From assembly GCF_011742165.1 (NCBI RefSeq), contig NZ_JAAQTO010000018.1, forward strand, positions 146,829 to 210,828: a DNA stretch of 64,000 bases. The letters are read 5' to 3'. This DNA is from Billgrantia bachuensis. GTDB lineage: Bacteria; Pseudomonadota; Gammaproteobacteria; Pseudomonadales; Halomonadaceae. Shown here one piece after another: positions 41,226-50,380 of the stretch. The notes beneath the pieces were generated by a model. It had not been told where the DNA came from. It saw nothing but the letters and a program-made list of their open reading frames with translations, and searched no databases. Position numbers and translations under genes: made by a program. How positions within the stretch are numbered: the first letter of the stretch is position 1; every line of letters begins with the position of its first letter.

Positions 41226-41897
41226 TCAGTGCCTCGCTTCTCGCTTGCAGCTAGGAGGCACACTGAACAGGTTCCGTCTGGCCCAGTTCATCGCTTGCAG
41301 GCGGTTATGCACCTTGATTTTCCTAAAGATATTGTAGAGATGAGATTTCACGGTATGTTCGCTGACGAACAGCTTCTCGGCGATTTCCGAGTTGGTGGCT
41401 CCCGTACCGAGAAGCCCGATGATTTCCAGTTCGCGCTGTGTCAATCCACAGGCCGGGCGGTAGGAGTTCATCTGCTGGCGGCGCAGTAACTGGATCATGC
41501 GTGACATCAAGGTACGCGACATCCAGAGGCTGCCGCTGTGAAGCGCCTCGATTCCCTTGCAGATCAGCTCGACGCTGTCATTGCGATAAAAAATTCCCTG
41601 TAGATTGAGAGACGAGAGCAGCTCCACGGCGTGCCCCTCATCACGCACGTTGAAGGCAGCAAGACTGATGTTCTCCTTGCCATCCGCTGCGGCCTGCCAG
41701 CGCTGCATGGTCGCTTCGCTCAGATGATCCAGGTCGAGAATCACCAGGATGTCCTTTCCCTCACCCAGGGATGGCATGGTCTCGGTGTCGACAGCAATGA
41801 CCTCATGCTCCACTTGGAGCTGAAGATGCTCGATGAACAGCTTAGATTGGGGATTGATGGCGGTGACCAGGAAAATCCGGAAGTCCATGCTTGTCAT
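41226..41897 (-). CDS. LuxR-type regulator, CsgD paralogue (copy 2)
   Basis: 223 aa. The same architecture as copy 1 and very similar in the C-terminal half: FYRNDSVELICKGIEAL, RRQQMNSYRPACG, then a helix-turn-helix LGTGATNSEIAEKLFVSEHT. The N-terminal halves differ more, consistent with different input signals. Start at 41897 (MTSMDFRIF) behind GGGAAGGGA; a second ATG three codons later is possible. Tandem duplication of csgD is the simplest origin. Confidence 0.88.
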   Translation of the reverse strand: MTSMDFRIFLVTAINPQSKLFIEHLQLQVEHEVIAVDTETMPSLGEGKDILVILDLDHLSEATMQRWQAAADGKENISLAAFNVRDEGHAVELLSSLNLQGIFYRNDSVELICKGIEALHSGSLWMSRTLMSRMIQLLRRQQMNSYRPACGLTQRELEIIGLLGTGATNSEIAEKLFVSEHTVKSHLYNIFRKIKVHNRLQAMNWARRNLFSVPPSCKREARH

Positions 41898-43115
41898 ATT
41901 CCCTTCCCCCTTATTGATTCGCAATTCAACATGTAAAGAAATGTAATTTCCTGCATTTTTGGAGTCTCGGTCAAAAATAGCAAGGAGGTTAATACCTTTT
42001 TTTCATAAGAATACTTTGCTTATTACCTTTCTTTATTTAAACTCATACCTACGCCGTCCGTGGGGGTAACTGTGCAGACTAAAGTGCAGAGCTTCACTTT
42101 TTCATCCTAATTTTTTATTCCTTGAAAAACATGCCGTTAGGTTATTAGTGTGCAGAATCAACATGGCAACGTAACAAAAAGTTTGTACCTTGGTCAGTAC
42201 TCGGAGTATTAGACCGTCGACTGCGCAGGGAGGCATCTATTTCATACCTATTGGCTGCGAGTAGGCCTTTTCTGCGTTTCCCTGTCGTTACACATCCTAC
42301 CGTCTATTACTCAGCGTACCTTTGTTAAAAAACTTACATTTCTGGCCTGGGCCTTGCTTAGTACGAGTCAGTCACAAAAGGGAGGCGCTGTTAAGAAACA
42401 GTACATGTCCATCCGTGAACTAGCTGGCAGCAGTACACAGGATCAACCGCGTCAGCCCCCGCAAGCTAGGAAAACAAGGTGAGTGCTATGCCCGGCACAA
42501 GCCTGCTACGCATCAGATGCGTCAGCCGGACGAAGGCACCGACCTGCTTGGCGCTGAGTGGCATGGCTGTTGCTCCTCGAGTATGGTCCAGACACTTGCC
42601 TCGAATGCATTGTCCGTACCCAAGTCTTCAGCACGACCGACAGGGCGGCCTCCACGATCGGCGCTGGTGCGCTCAGCGGCATTAGCGGAGCCCATGAATA
42701 TGGCCCTGGGCATGCTGGATGTTCACTGGCCATTGAGCATCTCAATCAGGCGCCTTCCGGTGGCAACGAGCAGGCTCCATCGATGTTAAAGCAAACATTG
42801 TTACCATTTTTTACTCTTGGGGAGGAGTTCAGACGGAACGGATAGGTAAATGTTTCGTCTTGTTCTTGCTGAATGACTTGTCGGGGCAATGTAAGATGGT
42901 ACGTCTCTCGGAGCCCTAGCCGGCGGCGCCACCTGCATCAGGTTGTAAAGATAGGTTACGACATGGCGTGGACAAGTCTGGCGTGCTTGGCTGCAGCCTC
43001 GATTCGCGACGTGAATTGCGCATCTCAAATTCGTACCTGAGCTGTGTTGGCGGTTCAGCCCGTTGCCTACCTCGTGTAAAATGCTGACGATGGCAAGCAT
43101 GCATTAGGAGCCGTT
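41898..43115. other. long gene-free region upstream of csgD copy 2
   Basis: About 1.2 kb. 41900-42200 is AT-rich (leader of the second csgD-like gene). 42400-42850 holds several overlapping short open frames on both strands (up to 95 aa), none with recognisable content. One plus-strand frame from ATG 42488 has AAGGTG upstream (65 aa) but no homology I know. I see no RNA gene, terminator or repeat that I can support. It could carry a degraded gene or small RNAs. Confidence 0.45.
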
Positions 43116-43727
43116 GTGATCCCCATTGATGAGTTGGTGCTCGCCAGTGCCAACACCGGCAAGATCCGGGAGTTCGGCCAGCTTTTCGCCGCCTTGGGTC
43201 TACGGGTCAGGCCCCAGTCCGAATTCGGTGTGGCAGACGTCGAGGAAACCGGGCTCACCTTCGTCGAGAATGCCTTGCTCAAGGCTCGTGCGGCCAGTCG
43301 CATCAGCGGTTTGCCGGCACTGGCCGACGACTCCGGTCTCGAGGTCGATGCGCTTTCGGGTCAGCCGGGCATCTACTCGGCCCGCTATGCGGGCGAGCCC
43401 AAGAGCGACGTGCGTAACAATGCCAAACTGCTGGAAGCCTTGAGCGGGGTATCCGGCATAGCTCGTAGCGCGCGCTACTGGTGTGCGCTGGTCTACTTGC
43501 GCAATGCCGACGACCCGGTGCCGCTGATCGTCCAGCGTTGCTGGGAGGGAGAAATCCTCGAGCAGCCTCGTGGAGAGGGCGGCTTCGGCTATGATCCGCT
43601 GTTCTGGCTTCCCTCGCTGGGCAAGAGTGTCGCCGAGCTGGGGGCGGAAGAAAAGAATAGGCTCAGTCATCGTGGGCGTGCCCTCGATGGCATGTTGGCG
43701 GCTCTGAGCGAGATGACCCAACGCTGA
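43116..43727 (+). CDS. rdgB: dITP/XTP pyrophosphatase RdgB
   Basis: 203 aa (Ham1/RdgB family). Begins VLASANTGKIREF (substrate-binding SxNxxK), then ALADDSGLEVDALSG and the C-terminal SHRGRAL. It hydrolyses non-canonical purine triphosphates (dITP, XTP). Start is a GTG at 43116 with AGGAG at 5-nt spacing. The stop overlaps the hemW start (TGATG). Confidence 0.95.
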   Translation: MIPIDELVLASANTGKIREFGQLFAALGLRVRPQSEFGVADVEETGLTFVENALLKARAASRISGLPALADDSGLEVDALSGQPGIYSARYAGEPKSDVRNNAKLLEALSGVSGIARSARYWCALVYLRNADDPVPLIVQRCWEGEILEQPRGEGGFGYDPLFWLPSLGKSVAELGAEEKNRLSHRGRALDGMLAALSEMTQR

Positions 43728-44926
43728 TGGCCGACTTGCCTCGATCTGTATCGACGCTTCCTCCCCTGGCGCTCTATGTGCACGTGCCCTGGTGTGTACG
43801 CAAATGCCCTTACTGCGATTTCAACTCCCATGGTGTAGGCAGGGGGGCTGCGCTGCCCGAAGAGGAGTACCTGGCCGCGCTACTCGACGACCTCGATGCC
43901 GACTTGTCGCTGGCAGCCGGTCGACCGCTCGCCAGTATCTTCATCGGCGGCGGGACACCGAGCCTGATGTCGTCCGATTTTTATATGCGCTTCTTTGACG
44001 AACTGGCGCGGCGCCTGCCGCTCGACGAGAAAGTCGAAATCACCTTGGAGGCCAATCCCGGTACCTTGGAGCGTGGACGCTTCCGTGGCTACCGCGAGGC
44101 TGGGGTCAACCGGCTGTCGCTCGGCGTACAGAGCTTTCAGGCGGCGCAGCTTGCGGCCCTGGGGCGTATTCATAGCGGTGACGATGCCTTGGCCGCGGTT
44201 GAGGAGGCGCGAGCCGCAGGCTTCGATAACCTCAATCTCGACCTGATGCACGGGCTGCCGGACCAGACACCCGAGCTGGCGCTGGCTGATCTTGAGCAAG
44301 CTCTGGCACTGGAGCCCGAGCACCTCTCGTGGTACCAGCTCACTCTCGAGCCAAATACCGAGTTCCACACGCGGCCGCCCGTGCTGCCCGAGGAGGAAAC
44401 CCTGTGGGACATTCAGGATCTGGGCCATGAGCGGATCGAGGCGGCAGGTCTTGCACGCTATGAGATTTCCGCCTATGCCCAACCTGGGCGGCGCTCACGG
44501 CATAATCTCAACTACTGGCGTTTTGGTGATTACCTGGGTATTGGCGCCGGCAGTCACGGCAAGCTGAGTGCTTTCGACGACTCGGGCCGGTTGTGCATCG
44601 AACGTCGCTGGAAGGCACGCCAGCCCGACGCCTACCTGCGTCGACGCCTCGATCCGCGTGGCTTCGTTGCCGGCAGCAACTGGGTCGGTGACGACGAGCT
44701 GCCGCTGGAGTTCGCCATGAATGCCCTGCGCCTCGTTGACGGCGTGTCCATGGCTGATTGGCCGGCCCACACCGGACGCTCGCTCCCAATGCTGAGCGAG
44801 CGCCTGGAAGCGGCGCGCAATAAAGGACTTCTTGTGGAAGACGCACAAAGGCTCCAGGCTTCACCTCGAGGTCTATTATTCTTGAACGAGTTACTGGCGC
44901 TCGTGAGCGACGCCGGTACAGAATGA
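43727..44926 (+). CDS. hemW: radical SAM heme chaperone HemW
   Basis: 399 aa. Radical SAM Cys23-x3-Cys27-x2-Cys30 (CVRKCPYCDFNSH), FIGGGTPSLM, ITLEANPGTLE, GVQSF and NLDLMHGLPDQT. CDF in place of the coproporphyrinogen dehydrogenase CGC pattern marks it as HemW, a heme chaperone, not HemN. It is coupled to rdgB by a one-base overlap, a conserved pair in gammaproteobacteria. Confidence 0.94.
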   Translation: MADLPRSVSTLPPLALYVHVPWCVRKCPYCDFNSHGVGRGAALPEEEYLAALLDDLDADLSLAAGRPLASIFIGGGTPSLMSSDFYMRFFDELARRLPLDEKVEITLEANPGTLERGRFRGYREAGVNRLSLGVQSFQAAQLAALGRIHSGDDALAAVEEARAAGFDNLNLDLMHGLPDQTPELALADLEQALALEPEHLSWYQLTLEPNTEFHTRPPVLPEEETLWDIQDLGHERIEAAGLARYEISAYAQPGRRSRHNLNYWRFGDYLGIGAGSHGKLSAFDDSGRLCIERRWKARQPDAYLRRRLDPRGFVAGSNWVGDDELPLEFAMNALRLVDGVSMADWPAHTGRSLPMLSERLEAARNKGLLVEDAQRLQASPRGLLFLNELLALVSDAGTE

Positions 44927-44955
44927 TCGCGTTATCCTCTGACTGGAGATTGCCA

Positions 44956-45639
44956 ATGCTCAAAGCTACCCGATTCGTTGCTCCTCTTGCGGCTGCCTTG
45001 CTGCTCGTCGGCTGTGCCACTACCGATCCCTATTCGGGGCAGACCCAGCGCAACAAGACCCTATCCGGGGCCGGGATCGGCGCAGCAGTGGGTGCCGCCG
45101 CCGGCGCCCTGTCGGGCGATGGCAGCACCAGCCGGCGCGACCGGGCGGCGATCGGTGCCGTCGTGGGGGCCGCGGCGGGTGCCGGCATCGGCGCCTACAT
45201 GGATCGTCAGGAGCAGCAGTTGCGCGAGAGCATGCAGGGTACCGGCGTCGACGTGGAGCGTCGCGGCGACGACATCGTGCTCAACATGCCCAGCAGTGTG
45301 ACCTTTGGCTTCGATTCCAGTGAACTTACCGTTCAGGCGCGCAACGCGCTCAATGATGTAGCCAACGTACTGACCCAGTACACCGATACGCGGGTCAACA
45401 TCGCTGGCCATACCGACAGCACTGGCAGCGTCAGCTACAACCAGCGCCTCTCCGAGCGCCGTGCCGAAGCGGTAGGCGGCTATCTGGCCCAGGCCGGGGT
45501 AGCTAGCAACCGTCTCAACATGATTGGCCATGGGCCGAGCCAACCGGTCGCCAGCAACGACACCGAGGAGGGTCGGGCCCAGAACCGTCGCGTCGAGATC
45601 ACGCTGTCGCCGATCGAGTCGCAGTTCCAGCAACAGTAA
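44956..45639 (+). CDS. OmpA-family outer-membrane lipoprotein, YiaD-like
   Basis: 227 aa. Lipobox LLVGC (Cys20), a glycine-zipper segment (SGAGIGAAVGAAAGALSG, AAIGAVVGAAAGAGIGAYMD) and a C-terminal OmpA peptidoglycan-binding domain (FGFDSSELTV, NIAGHTDSTGS, RLSERRAEAVGGYL, NRRVEITL). Links the outer membrane to peptidoglycan. ATG at 44956 has TGGAG upstream; the longer frame overlaps hemW. Confidence 0.9.
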   Translation: MLKATRFVAPLAAALLLVGCATTDPYSGQTQRNKTLSGAGIGAAVGAAAGALSGDGSTSRRDRAAIGAVVGAAAGAGIGAYMDRQEQQLRESMQGTGVDVERRGDDIVLNMPSSVTFGFDSSELTVQARNALNDVANVLTQYTDTRVNIAGHTDSTGSVSYNQRLSERRAEAVGGYLAQAGVASNRLNMIGHGPSQPVASNDTEEGRAQNRRVEITLSPIESQFQQQ

Positions 45640-45664
45640 GCGCCTCTCGCAACGCGTTGCCTTG

Positions 45665-45695
45665 CAGGCCCGCCAACAGCATAGTGGCGGGCCTG
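45665..45695 (+). terminator. hairpin after the OmpA-family gene
   Basis: Perfect 11-bp stem CAGGCCCGCCA / TGGCGGGCCTG with a 9-nt loop, 26 nt past the stop; no T-run. Confidence 0.55.
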
Positions 45696-45730
45696 CTCGC
45701 TTATCTCCGTTCCGCATGAGGCTATCGTTC

Positions 45731-46576
45731 ATGCTCTCCTATCAGCATGCCTATCACGCGGGCAATTTCGCCGACGTACACAAGCATCTCGCCCTGAATG
45801 CCGTCGTTGACCACTTGCTGCGCAAGCCCTCGCCGATCACCTTCGTCGACACTCATTCCGGGCGCGGAGTCTACCCGCTGGACGCGCCCGAGACCCAGCG
45901 TCTCGGCGAGTATCGCCATGGCGTGCTGCCGCTGTGGCAGGCGCGGGAACGCCTGGCCGACGAACCGCTGCTGTCGGCCTGGCTCGAAGACATCGACGCT
46001 CTTCAACAGGGCGGATCGCGGCTCGAGCGCTATCCCGGCTCGCCCTGGTGGCTGGCTCGGCGACTGCGCGGCAGCGATCGGTTGCGCCTCTTCGAGCTGC
46101 ATCCGGGCGAGCACGACCACCTGTCGCAGCAGGCCCTGCCGGCGAATGCCCTGCGGATTCACGGTGATGGCCTGGCGGGACTGATCCAGGCGCTGCCGGT
46201 GCCGACCCCCCGACTCTGCGTACTGATCGATCCCAGCTACGAGCGCAAGGAGGAGTACTCCGAGGTTGCCGAGTGCGTGCTGGCCGCCATGCGCAAGGCG
46301 CGCCATGGCGTGGTGTTGGTGTGGTATCCCCTGCTGCCGGCCGGACGCCACCACGTGCTGCTGGAGCGGCTGCGTGAGGGCGGGCTACGCAAGGTCTGGC
46401 GCAGCGAACTGACGCTGCACGCACCGGGCGAGGAGCGCGGCATGTACGGCAGCGGCATGCTGGTCGCCAATCCTCCCTGGGGGATCGACGAGCGCCTGGC
46501 CGCGGCGATGGCGCGAGCGACGCCGCTGCTCGGCGAGGCGTGCCGATACAGTGCCGATTGGTGGGTAGGGGAATAG
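45731..46576 (+). CDS. rlmJ: 23S rRNA (adenine2030-N6)-methyltransferase RlmJ
   Basis: 281 aa. Starts MLSYQHAYHAGNFADVHKH like E. coli RlmJ (MLSYRHSFHAGN), with THSGRGVYPLD as the SAM region and WYPLLPAGRHH. The amino-methyltransferase motif IV reads DPSYERK where E. coli has DPPY. Methylates A2030 of 23S rRNA. An ATG five codons upstream (45716) is also open. Confidence 0.93.
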   Translation: MLSYQHAYHAGNFADVHKHLALNAVVDHLLRKPSPITFVDTHSGRGVYPLDAPETQRLGEYRHGVLPLWQARERLADEPLLSAWLEDIDALQQGGSRLERYPGSPWWLARRLRGSDRLRLFELHPGEHDHLSQQALPANALRIHGDGLAGLIQALPVPTPRLCVLIDPSYERKEEYSEVAECVLAAMRKARHGVVLVWYPLLPAGRHHVLLERLREGGLRKVWRSELTLHAPGEERGMYGSGMLVANPPWGIDERLAAAMARATPLLGEACRYSADWWVGE

Positions 46577-46579
46577 CAG

Positions 46580-47950
46580 CTACTTGCCGATACAGAAGCT
46601 GCCGAAGATCTCTCCCAACAGATCGTCGGCGCTGAACTCCCCGGTAATCTCACCCAGCGCCTGCTGGGCGTCGCGCAGGTCCTCCGCCAGCAATTCGCCT
46701 GCGCCGTAGCCTGACAGCTGGGCTTCTCCGTTTGAGAGTGCCTGCTGCGCGCGGTCGAGAGCGTCCAGATGACGGCGGCGAGCCGAAAAGCGGCCCTCCG
46801 TGGTCGCTGAATAACCCATCACGGTCTTCAGATGCTCCTTCAGATGCGTCACGCCCGCCCCGGTCAGGGCGGAAAGGCGAACGATCGGTGTAGCGGCGGT
46901 CATGTCGAGCCCCGGCGTCTCATGGCTGGCGTCGATCTTGTTGCGTACCAGCGTCAGCCGCCCGGGGTCGGGCAACCGAGCGACGAACTCCGGCCAGATG
47001 GCCATGGGATCGATGGCCTCGGTGGTGTCGGCATCCACCAGCAGTAGAACGCGATCGGCCTTCTCGATTTCGGCCCAGGCCCGGGCCACGCCAATCCGCT
47101 CGACGGCATCCGGCGTGTCGCGCAGACCTGCGGTATCGATCACGTGCAGTGGCATGCCGTCCAGATGGATATGCTCGCGCAGTACGTCGCGGGTGGTGCC
47201 GGCGATATCGGTGACGATGGCGGTCTCTTGCTCGGTGAGAGCATTGAGGAGGCTCGATTTGCCGGCGTTGGGGCGTCCGGCGATCACCACGCTCATGCCT
47301 TCTCGCATCAACGCGCCCTGGCCGGCGGCGGCGCGCACCTCGGCCAGCTCGATCTTTACGCCGGCGAGCATCTCGGCAACCTTGCCGTCAGCGAGAAAAT
47401 CGATCTCCTCTTCGGGAAAGTCGATGGCCGCTTCCACGTACATGCGCAGCTCGATCAGGCGGGCAACGAGTGCTTCGACGCGGCGAGAGAACTCACCCTG
47501 CAGCGAGCGCACGGCGTTCTCGGCCGCCGTTCTCGAGCTGGCCTCGATCAGGTCGGCGATGGCCTCGGCCTGGGCCAGGTCGAGCTTGTCGTTGAGGAAG
47601 GCGCGCTCGGAGAACTCGCCGGGGCGGGCCAGCCGGGCGCCGAGCTGGACGCAGCGCTCAAGCAGCATGTCCATGATCACCGGGCCGCCGTGCCCCTGCA
47701 GCTCCAGTACGTCTTCACCGGTGAAGGAGTGCGGCCCGGCAAAGTAGAGGGCGATGCCTTCGTCGATGACCGTGCCATCACCGCAAAAGGGGCCGTAGTG
47801 GGCGCGCCGAGGAGCGGGACAGTGTCCCACCATGGCCTCGGCGATCGTCGCGCACAGCGGCCCCGAGACGCGGATGATGCCGACCCCGCCGCGACCCGGC
47901 GGGGTTGCCAGGGCGGCGATGGTGTCCTGGTGATAGAGTGGATCCGACAT
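46580..47950 (-). CDS. mnmE: tRNA modification GTPase MnmE
   Basis: 456 aa. N-terminal tetrahydrofolate-binding domain ([22 protein letters not shown]), GTPase motifs [25 protein letters not shown] and NKID, and the C-terminal FCIGK with the conserved cysteine. Works with MnmG on wobble uridine. Start ATG at 47950; the frame is open a further 25 codons through the hairpin. Four bases from the rlmJ stop (convergent). Confidence 0.96.
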   Translation of the reverse strand: MSDPLYHQDTIAALATPPGRGGVGIIRVSGPLCATIAEAMVGHCPAPRRAHYGPFCGDGTVIDEGIALYFAGPHSFTGEDVLELQGHGGPVIMDMLLERCVQLGARLARPGEFSERAFLNDKLDLAQAEAIADLIEASSRTAAENAVRSLQGEFSRRVEALVARLIELRMYVEAAIDFPEEEIDFLADGKVAEMLAGVKIELAEVRAAAGQGALMREGMSVVIAGRPNAGKSSLLNALTEQETAIVTDIAGTTRDVLREHIHLDGMPLHVIDTAGLRDTPDAVERIGVARAWAEIEKADRVLLLVDADTTEAIDPMAIWPEFVARLPDPGRLTLVRNKIDASHETPGLDMTAATPIVRLSALTGAGVTHLKEHLKTVMGYSATTEGRFSARRRHLDALDRAQQALSNGEAQLSGYGAGELLAEDLRDAQQALGEITGEFSADDLLGEIFGSFCIGK

Positions 47951-48014
47951 TGGCTGGCCCCGTTGGTTGCGACGGCACTCGCGGCATTGTCCCGTCGAGG
48001 GCCCTGAAACGCCA

Positions 48015-48036
48015 GACCCCCGCAAGAGCGGGGGTC
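48015..48036 (-). terminator. hairpin between yidC and mnmE
   Basis: Stem GACCCCCGC / GCGGGGGTC with an AAGA loop, 20 nt past the yidC stop. Only a short T-rich stretch follows on the minus strand, so partial read-through into mnmE is plausible. Confidence 0.6.
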
Positions 48037-48055
48037 CGGTGATTCCGTAGTGCGA

Positions 48056-49744
48056 TCAGCGCTTGCTCTTGACCGTCTTGCCCACGCTGGGATCGTTCTC
48101 GATCTTGCGCGTGATCACGTACTGCTGGGCGATCGAGATGACGTTGTTGACCACCCAGTAGATGACCAGGCCGGCCGGGAACCACAGGAAGAAGAAAGTG
48201 AAGACGATCGGCAGCATCTTCATGATCTTCGCCTGCATGGGATCCGGCGGGGTGGGGTTGAGCATCTGCTGTACGAACATCGAGGCGCCCATCAGGATCG
48301 GCAGGATGAAGAACGGATCCTTCATCGACAGATCCTGGATCCAGAACATGAAGGGCGCATGACGCAGCTCGACGGATTCCAGGAGCATCCAGTAGAGCGC
48401 AATGAAGACCGGCATCTGTACCAGGATCGGCAGACAGCCGCCCAGAGGATTGATTTTCTCCTTCTGGTAGAACTTCATCATTTCCTGGGACATTTTCTGC
48501 CGATCGTCGCCGTACTGCTCCTTGAGGCGCTGCATTTCCGGACCCAGCTTGCGCATGCGGGCCATCGACTTGTAGGCCTTGGCGGAAAGCGGCCACATGG
48601 CCAGCTTGACCAGAACGGTCAACAGGACGATAGACCAACCCCAGTTGCCGATGATGTCCTGGATATGATCGAGCAGCCAGAACAGCGGATTGGCAATGAA
48701 CCACAGCCAGCCGAAGTCGACGGTCAGGCGCAGGTTGGGTGCCACTTCCTCGAGATAACTCTGCACCTTGGGTCCCATGTAGAGCGTGGCGCCCAGGCGT
48801 GCCTCGCTGTCGGGAGAGACCGTGGTGACAGGGCCGGCAAATGCAGCCACGTTGCGGTTGCGCGAATCGGTGGTGGCGTATTGCAGGTTCTGCTGATTCT
48901 GGGGCGGTGCCCAGGCCGAGACGAAATAGTGCTGGATGATGGCCACCCAGCCGCCCTGAACGTCGCGGTTGTTGAACTTGCCGGACTGGATATCGTCGAA
49001 ATCGACCTTCTGGTAGCGATCCTCGGGCGATGAGTAGGCCGCACCCAGGTAGGATTTCATGCCCATCGAGACGCCACTGGAGGGGTCGGGACTGTTATCC
49101 CGCGCCAGTTGGCCGATGAAGCGTGCGGTGACCGGCTCTTCGGCGTTGTTGGTCAGGAAATAATTGACATCGACCGCATAGCTTCCGCGCTCGAAGGAGA
49201 AGCGCTTGATCACCTCGACACCGTTGATCTCGCCATGGAGATCGACGTCGAGGCGGCTCTCGTCGTCGGTCAGGCGATAGCTGGTGTTCTCCGGCGTGAA
49301 GCTGACGCGACCGCCCTGGCCGTCCACCTGCAGCCCCGAACGCGCCACGTAGCTGCGCGTCTCGTTATCCGAGAGGAGCACGTAGGGACGCTCGGAGCCC
49401 AGCGTCAACCGATGCTGGGGCAGGGCGGCATAGACGATGTCCCCCCCCTGGGGATCGATGCGAACATCGAGCACATCGGTCACGACGGCAACCAGGTCGC
49501 GAGAACCGCTCGGCTGCTCCGTCTCGCCCGGCATTTCGCTGGCCATCTCCTGCTCAGCACGGGGCGCAGCGGGAACCGTCAGGCCATCGTCGTCGGGTGC
49601 CTGCTCTTCACCGGGGGGCGATGCGGTGATGGCCGGAGCGTCAGGCTCAGGAGCAACCTGGCCGTAGTCCTGATTCCACTGCACGACAAGCAGGTAGGCG
49701 AGCACGGCCAGTGGAATCAGCAATAGGAGTCGTTTTACGTCCAT
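48056..49744 (-). CDS. yidC: membrane protein insertase YidC
   Basis: 562 aa. N-terminal membrane anchor (RLLLLIPLAVLAYLLVVQW), an acidic, proline-rich linker, a large periplasmic beta domain, and the C-terminal insertase core with five helices (WGWSIVLLTVLVKLAMWPL, GGCLPILVQMPVFIALYWML, FFLWFPAGLVIYWVVNNVIS). Inserts small membrane proteins, alone or with SecYEG. The acidic linker is typical of halophilic relatives. Confidence 0.96.
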   Translation of the reverse strand: MDVKRLLLLIPLAVLAYLLVVQWNQDYGQVAPEPDAPAITASPPGEEQAPDDDGLTVPAAPRAEQEMASEMPGETEQPSGSRDLVAVVTDVLDVRIDPQGGDIVYAALPQHRLTLGSERPYVLLSDNETRSYVARSGLQVDGQGGRVSFTPENTSYRLTDDESRLDVDLHGEINGVEVIKRFSFERGSYAVDVNYFLTNNAEEPVTARFIGQLARDNSPDPSSGVSMGMKSYLGAAYSSPEDRYQKVDFDDIQSGKFNNRDVQGGWVAIIQHYFVSAWAPPQNQQNLQYATTDSRNRNVAAFAGPVTTVSPDSEARLGATLYMGPKVQSYLEEVAPNLRLTVDFGWLWFIANPLFWLLDHIQDIIGNWGWSIVLLTVLVKLAMWPLSAKAYKSMARMRKLGPEMQRLKEQYGDDRQKMSQEMMKFYQKEKINPLGGCLPILVQMPVFIALYWMLLESVELRHAPFMFWIQDLSMKDPFFILPILMGASMFVQQMLNPTPPDPMQAKIMKMLPIVFTFFFLWFPAGLVIYWVVNNVISIAQQYVITRKIENDPSVGKTVKSKR

Positions 49745-49810
49745 GAGGGTTCTGCCCGGTGGGTAGTGAACATGCCGCTGGAACGAGATCCGCTGTCATG
49801 TAGATGAAGA

Positions 49811-49835
49811 CGATAGCCTGCTAGGCAGGCTATCG
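49811..49835 (-). other. hairpin between rnpA and yidC
   Basis: Perfect 11-bp stem CGATAGCCTGC / GCAGGCTATCG with a TAG loop in the 116-nt gap. No T-run; could be a processing or attenuation element. The yidD gene often found here is absent. Confidence 0.5.
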
Positions 49836-49860
49836 AGGCGGAGAAAGGCTCCGCATCCGG

Positions 49861-50238
49861 TCAGGAGGTCATCGTTTTTCGGGCGTCACGCTCCAGGCGG
49901 CGCCACATGCCGAATAACTGGCGATGCAGCGTAGCCTTGTCCAGCTCGTTCGCGCCGCGTCGAGCCAGCAAGACGATATCGACGGCGGGTAGCGAGCACT
50001 GCTGCAGGCGTATGGATTCACGAGCGAACCGCTTGAGACGGTTGCGATCCACGGCCTTGCGGACGTTCTTCTTGCTGATGACCAGGCCAAGGCGGGGGTG
50101 GTCCAGTCCATTGGGGCACGCCAGGGCCATCAGCCCCTTGCCATGTACCTTGAATGAAGCGTGATCGAAAACGTATCGATAATCCCCGGCAGTCAACAGA
50201 CGCAACTGTTTGGGGAAACCATGACCGGACACGCGCAA
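49861..50238 (-). CDS. rnpA: ribonuclease P protein component
   Basis: 125 aa. RnpA fold with the basic RNR-type motif RKAVDRNRLKRFARESIR at about residues 60-77 and LGLVISKKNVRKAV before it. Binds the RNase P RNA for tRNA 5' processing. The start may be the TTG at 50238 or, with better spacing from GCGGA, the GTG at 50232. Just downstream of rpmH. Confidence 0.93.
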   Translation of the reverse strand: MRVSGHGFPKQLRLLTAGDYRYVFDHASFKVHGKGLMALACPNGLDHPRLGLVISKKNVRKAVDRNRLKRFARESIRLQQCSLPAVDIVLLARRGANELDKATLHRQLFGMWRRLERDARKTMTS

Positions 50239-50245
50239 TCCGCTG

Positions 50246-50380
50246 TCAGGCGCTCAGACGCTTGCGGCCCTTGGCGCGGCGACGAGCCAGAACGGCGCGA
50301 CCATTCTTGGTAGCCATGCGAGCACGGAAACCGTGGACACGCTTGCGCTTCAGAACGCTGGGTTGAAAGGTACGTTTCAT
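50246..50380 (-). CDS. rpmH: 50S ribosomal protein L34
   Basis: 44 aa. Begins [18 protein letters not shown], contains [19 protein letters not shown] and ends KRLSA, fully typical of L34. ATG at 50380, stop TGA at 50246-50248, seven nt before the rnpA start, the classic rpmH-rnpA pair next to dnaA. Confidence 0.97.
   Translation of the reverse strand: MKRTFQPSVLKRKRVHGFRARMATKNGRAVLARRRAKGRKRLSA

Noticed and set aside
40755..41489. Open frames of 134 aa (minus) and 215 aa (plus) between the csgD genes
   Set aside because: They overlap each other on opposite strands and one runs into the CsgD paralogue; no ribosome binding site and no recognisable domain. Considered as transposase remnants but no motif supports this.
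42479..42845. Short open frames of 60-95 aa on both strands
   Set aside because: Several overlapping frames of similar length with no homology; one has a passable ribosome binding site, which alone is not enough.
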